This document shows positions 61,661-64,000 of a DNA stretch of 64,000 nucleotides, piece by piece. Source of the stretch: Phycisphaerae bacterium (lineage in GTDB: Bacteria > Planctomycetota > Phycisphaerae > Tepidisphaerales > Tepidisphaeraceae); the NCBI GenBank assembly GCA_030448225.1, contig JAUJNJ010000001.1, forward strand, positions 44,818 to 108,817. The letters are read 5' to 3'. Both the position numbers and the translations under genes were made by a program. Numbering within the stretch: position 1 is the first letter of the stretch; each line of letters begins with the position of its first letter. Under the pieces are notes generated by a model. That model was not told the origin of the DNA and did no database searches. It was given only the letters and a program-made list of their open reading frames with translations.

Positions 61661-64000
61661 ATGCGACCGCCCCATCTGGGCCACCGCCTCCGCCGCTGCT
61701 GGCGCTGTCGCTGCTCGCCGTCGCCGGGCGCGACGATCGCCGGCGTGAACTGGCTGGAGGGCCGGGCGGCCCGGCGCGGTTCGGCGCACGATCGCCGCCG
61801 CGGAGGCGGAGGTTCGGTCGAGCGCCTCGACGCCCGCGCCGACGCGACCGGCCGCGTTCAAGCTCTCCGACGACCGCCGGTTGGTCGAGCCGTTCCTCCT
61901 TCGACATCGCGGACGATCCGCGGCGGCGGCGATGCCGGTATTCGAGCGGCTGCGCGTCGCCTTCGTCGACGGCCTGTCGTTCCTCGACGCCAACCTCGTC
62001 ACCGTCTTCCACGCCCACGAGCCGGGCCGCGTCGGCGTGAACGATCGGCCCGCCCCACCGCGATTACAGCGCAGCGGAATCGGCAGGATCGCCTCTGGCC
62101 CTCGAAGTCGGACGCGACGGGTCGCTCACGCTCCGCACCGTCTGGCCCTGGACGACCGGCGGCAAGACGATCGGCTACGTCGAGACGAGCGGCAGCGCCA
62201 GCCTCGTCCTCGACCGCCTGAACGGGAATGGGGGAGTGGCCGTCGCCGCACTCGTGAACAAGGCTTCCGTCGATCGCGCCGCGTGGGACGCGCGGGCACT
62301 GGCCGCCGGGAGCACCAGCGGGTGGGAGCGATTCGCCGACGAGGCGCTCGTTCCCCATCGCGGCCCGGCCGCCGTCGCGCAGCCGCCCGCGGGCTTGCTC
62401 GCGTTCGCCGCCCGCGAATCAGCAGCCGACGCGGCGGCCGCTTCGACGTTCGACGACGCCGGCCGCCGCTTCCACGCGGGCGCCCTCCCGCTGCTCGACG
62501 CTGGGAACGGCCGGATCGGGCGCCTCGTCGTCGCGCGCGACACCACCCCCTTCCGCGACGACGCGCGGCGCGTTTCGCTCGCGGTCGCCGGCGTGGCGGT
62601 CGCCACGGCGTTCACGTCGGGCCTGCTGACGTTCGTCTCGGTCCGCCGGCTCCAGCGCCGCCTCGCCGGCACGCAGGCGCAGCTCGTGCACGACGCCGGC
62701 CACGACCCGCTCACCGGGCTGCCCAACCGCCGCAAGTTCCTCGACCACCTCGACGCCGTCATCCGCCACTCCGCGCAGCAGAAGGCCCGCGCCTTCGCGC
62801 TGCTGTTCGTCGACTTCGACCGCTTCAAGCTCGTGAACGACAGCGCCGGCCACGACGTTGGCGACGAGCTGCTCGGCGCGGTCGGGGCCCGCCTGCGCAA
62901 GGCGCTGTCGCTGACCGGCGCGGCCGGCGTCTGCACCGCCTGCCGCCTCGGCGGCGACGAGTTCGTCGTCCTGATCGACCCGCTGGCCGACCCGGCCGAC
63001 GCGACGGCCGTCGCCGACCGCGTCGCGCGGACGCTCGCCGAGCCGTTCGTCATCAAGGGCCACGACATCCGCAGCACGGTCTCGATCGGCATCACCACCT
63101 CCGCCCTCTCGACCGGCACCGCCGACGAGGTCCTGCGCGACGCCGACGCGGCGATGTGCACGCGCCGGGGCCGGCGGGCGCGGCTGCTACCAGATCGTCG
63201 ACGCGTCGATGCGCGCGAGACGGGCAACCGCCTCGCTCGGCCGCGACCTCGAGCCGCGGCATCCGCGGCGGCGAGTTGCCGGCTGTTCCACTAGCCGATC
63301 GTCCGCCTCGAGGACGGCAAACTCGTCGGGTTCGAGGGCTCGTCCGCTGGCAGCACCCGACGCGCGACGTGGTCACCGCGCCGAGTTCATCCCTGGCCGA
63401 GGAGACGGGCCTGATCCTGCCGCGCAGGATGTTGGGTGCTCGAGGAGGGGTGCCGCCAGATCACCGAGCGCGCCACGGCTGCCCGAGCTCGAGCTGACGA
63501 TGAGCGTGAACATCTCGCGCAAGCAGCTCTGTTTCCCCGACCTCGTCGAGCCGCGTCGGGCAGCTGATCGTGAACAACGCGCTTGCCGCCGCCGCGCTGA
63601 AGCTGGAGATCACCGAGAGCACCGTGATGGAGCACGGCACCGCCGCCATCGGCGTACTGCAGGGCTACGGACGCTCGGCGTGCACCTGCTGATGGACGAC
63701 TTCGGCACCGGCTACTCTCGCTGAGCTGCCCGCACCACTTTCCCGCTCAACGGCATCAAGGTCGACCGCGCGTTCATCGCGCAACGTGTCGGGCGGCAGG
63801 ACTACGCCTCCGTCGTGCAGGCGATCGTCAGCCTCGCCCGCAACCTCGGCATGCAGGTGACGGCCGAGGGCGTCCCTAAACGCCGGAGCAGGTCGCCATG
63901 CTAAAGGGCCTCAACTGCGACCTGCTCGCCAGCGCTACCTGTTCAGCAAGCCGATCGAGGCGAAGGACGCGGAAAAATTCATCCAGGCCACGCCCCTCTC
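61661..64000 (+). CDS. GGDEF-EAL cyclic-di-GMP protein, 3' end cut by the window (frameshifted)
   Basis: It has an N-terminal membrane helix (LLALSLLAVAG, then GATIAGVNWLEG), a periplasmic sensing region to about 62560, and a second membrane helix (VSLAVAGVAVATAFTSGLLT). The GGDEF domain has DPLTGLPNRRKFLDHL, DFDRFKLVNDSAGHDVGDEL, and the catalytic RLGGDEFVVL. The EAL domain follows with GFEALVRWQHP (one C restored at GCGC near 63340), SVNISRKQL, LEITESTVMEHG, LLMDDFGTGYS, LNGIKVDRAFI and VTAEGV. Both active sites look intact, so it could make or break c-di-GMP. Frame changes are frequent before 62220 and after 63170. Confidence 0.85.

Overview
This is a very GC-rich, gene-dense bacterial window with no rRNA or tRNA gene that I can see. 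The gene set points to a free-living Gram-negative bacterium with an outer membrane (lpxK, polysaccharide-export protein, MotA/MotB). Several details favour Planctomycetota, perhaps Phycisphaerae: a coiled-coil/HARE-HTH protein, a GH123/DUF4091 secreted protein, a PEP-CTERM-like tail, ThuA, DUF3179, and an imuA-imuB-dnaE2 mutasome. The taxonomic call is an inference from gene content only.

Layout. 0-4.1 kb (minus strand): bioA, an export lipoprotein-like gene, a membrane phosphatase and a SAM hydrolase/adenosyltransferase. 4.6-10.9 kb (plus): pcm, recG, an AlkB-like oxygenase and a motA-motB pair. 11.7-16.5 kb: a GH1-like/glycosyltransferase fusion and a UDP-galactopyranose-mutase-like flavoprotein. 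17-19.9 kb (minus): a three-gene envelope/stress operon. 20.4-31.3 kb: a second GH1-like enzyme, a cyclophilin, an esterase, plsC, cmk, thuA, a Nudix hydrolase, a Uma2 nuclease and PH-domain proteins. 31.6-34.6 kb: a CbrC-like protein and thiC with its TPP riboswitch. 34.9-36.7 kb: a DUF47-pit phosphate transport pair. 37.2-45.7 kb: the SOS mutasome imuA-imuB-dnaE2. 46-56 kb: a DHH nuclease, der, a DUF3179 protein, an ABC ATPase, a HARE-HTH protein, gluQ, lpxK and a glycogen-binding protein. 56.5-64 kb: a GH123-like secreted protein, hslU and a GGDEF-EAL protein cut by the window end.

The most unusual content is not a normal gene. At least 20 long imperfect hairpins with tandem-repeat arms lie across the window, in several word families. 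Most are intergenic, but at least five, and probably six or seven, lie inside the three mutasome genes, each at a loop where the protein families vary. One insert in dnaE2 is a composite: about 80-bp inverted arms enclose an S23/four-helix-bundle ORF, the arrangement known from intervening sequences of bacterial 23S rRNA. I read these as a family of IVS-like hairpin elements, with the S23 protein as a possible trans partner.

A second window-wide feature is a high density of frame changes in otherwise well-conserved genes (bioA, thiC, imuB, dnaE2, hslU, GH123, GGDEF-EAL). Many can be repaired by one CG step in a GCGC run or by removing one A or T beside an AGC. This looks more like a systematic sequencing or assembly error than decay, so coordinates of broken genes are given as full extents.
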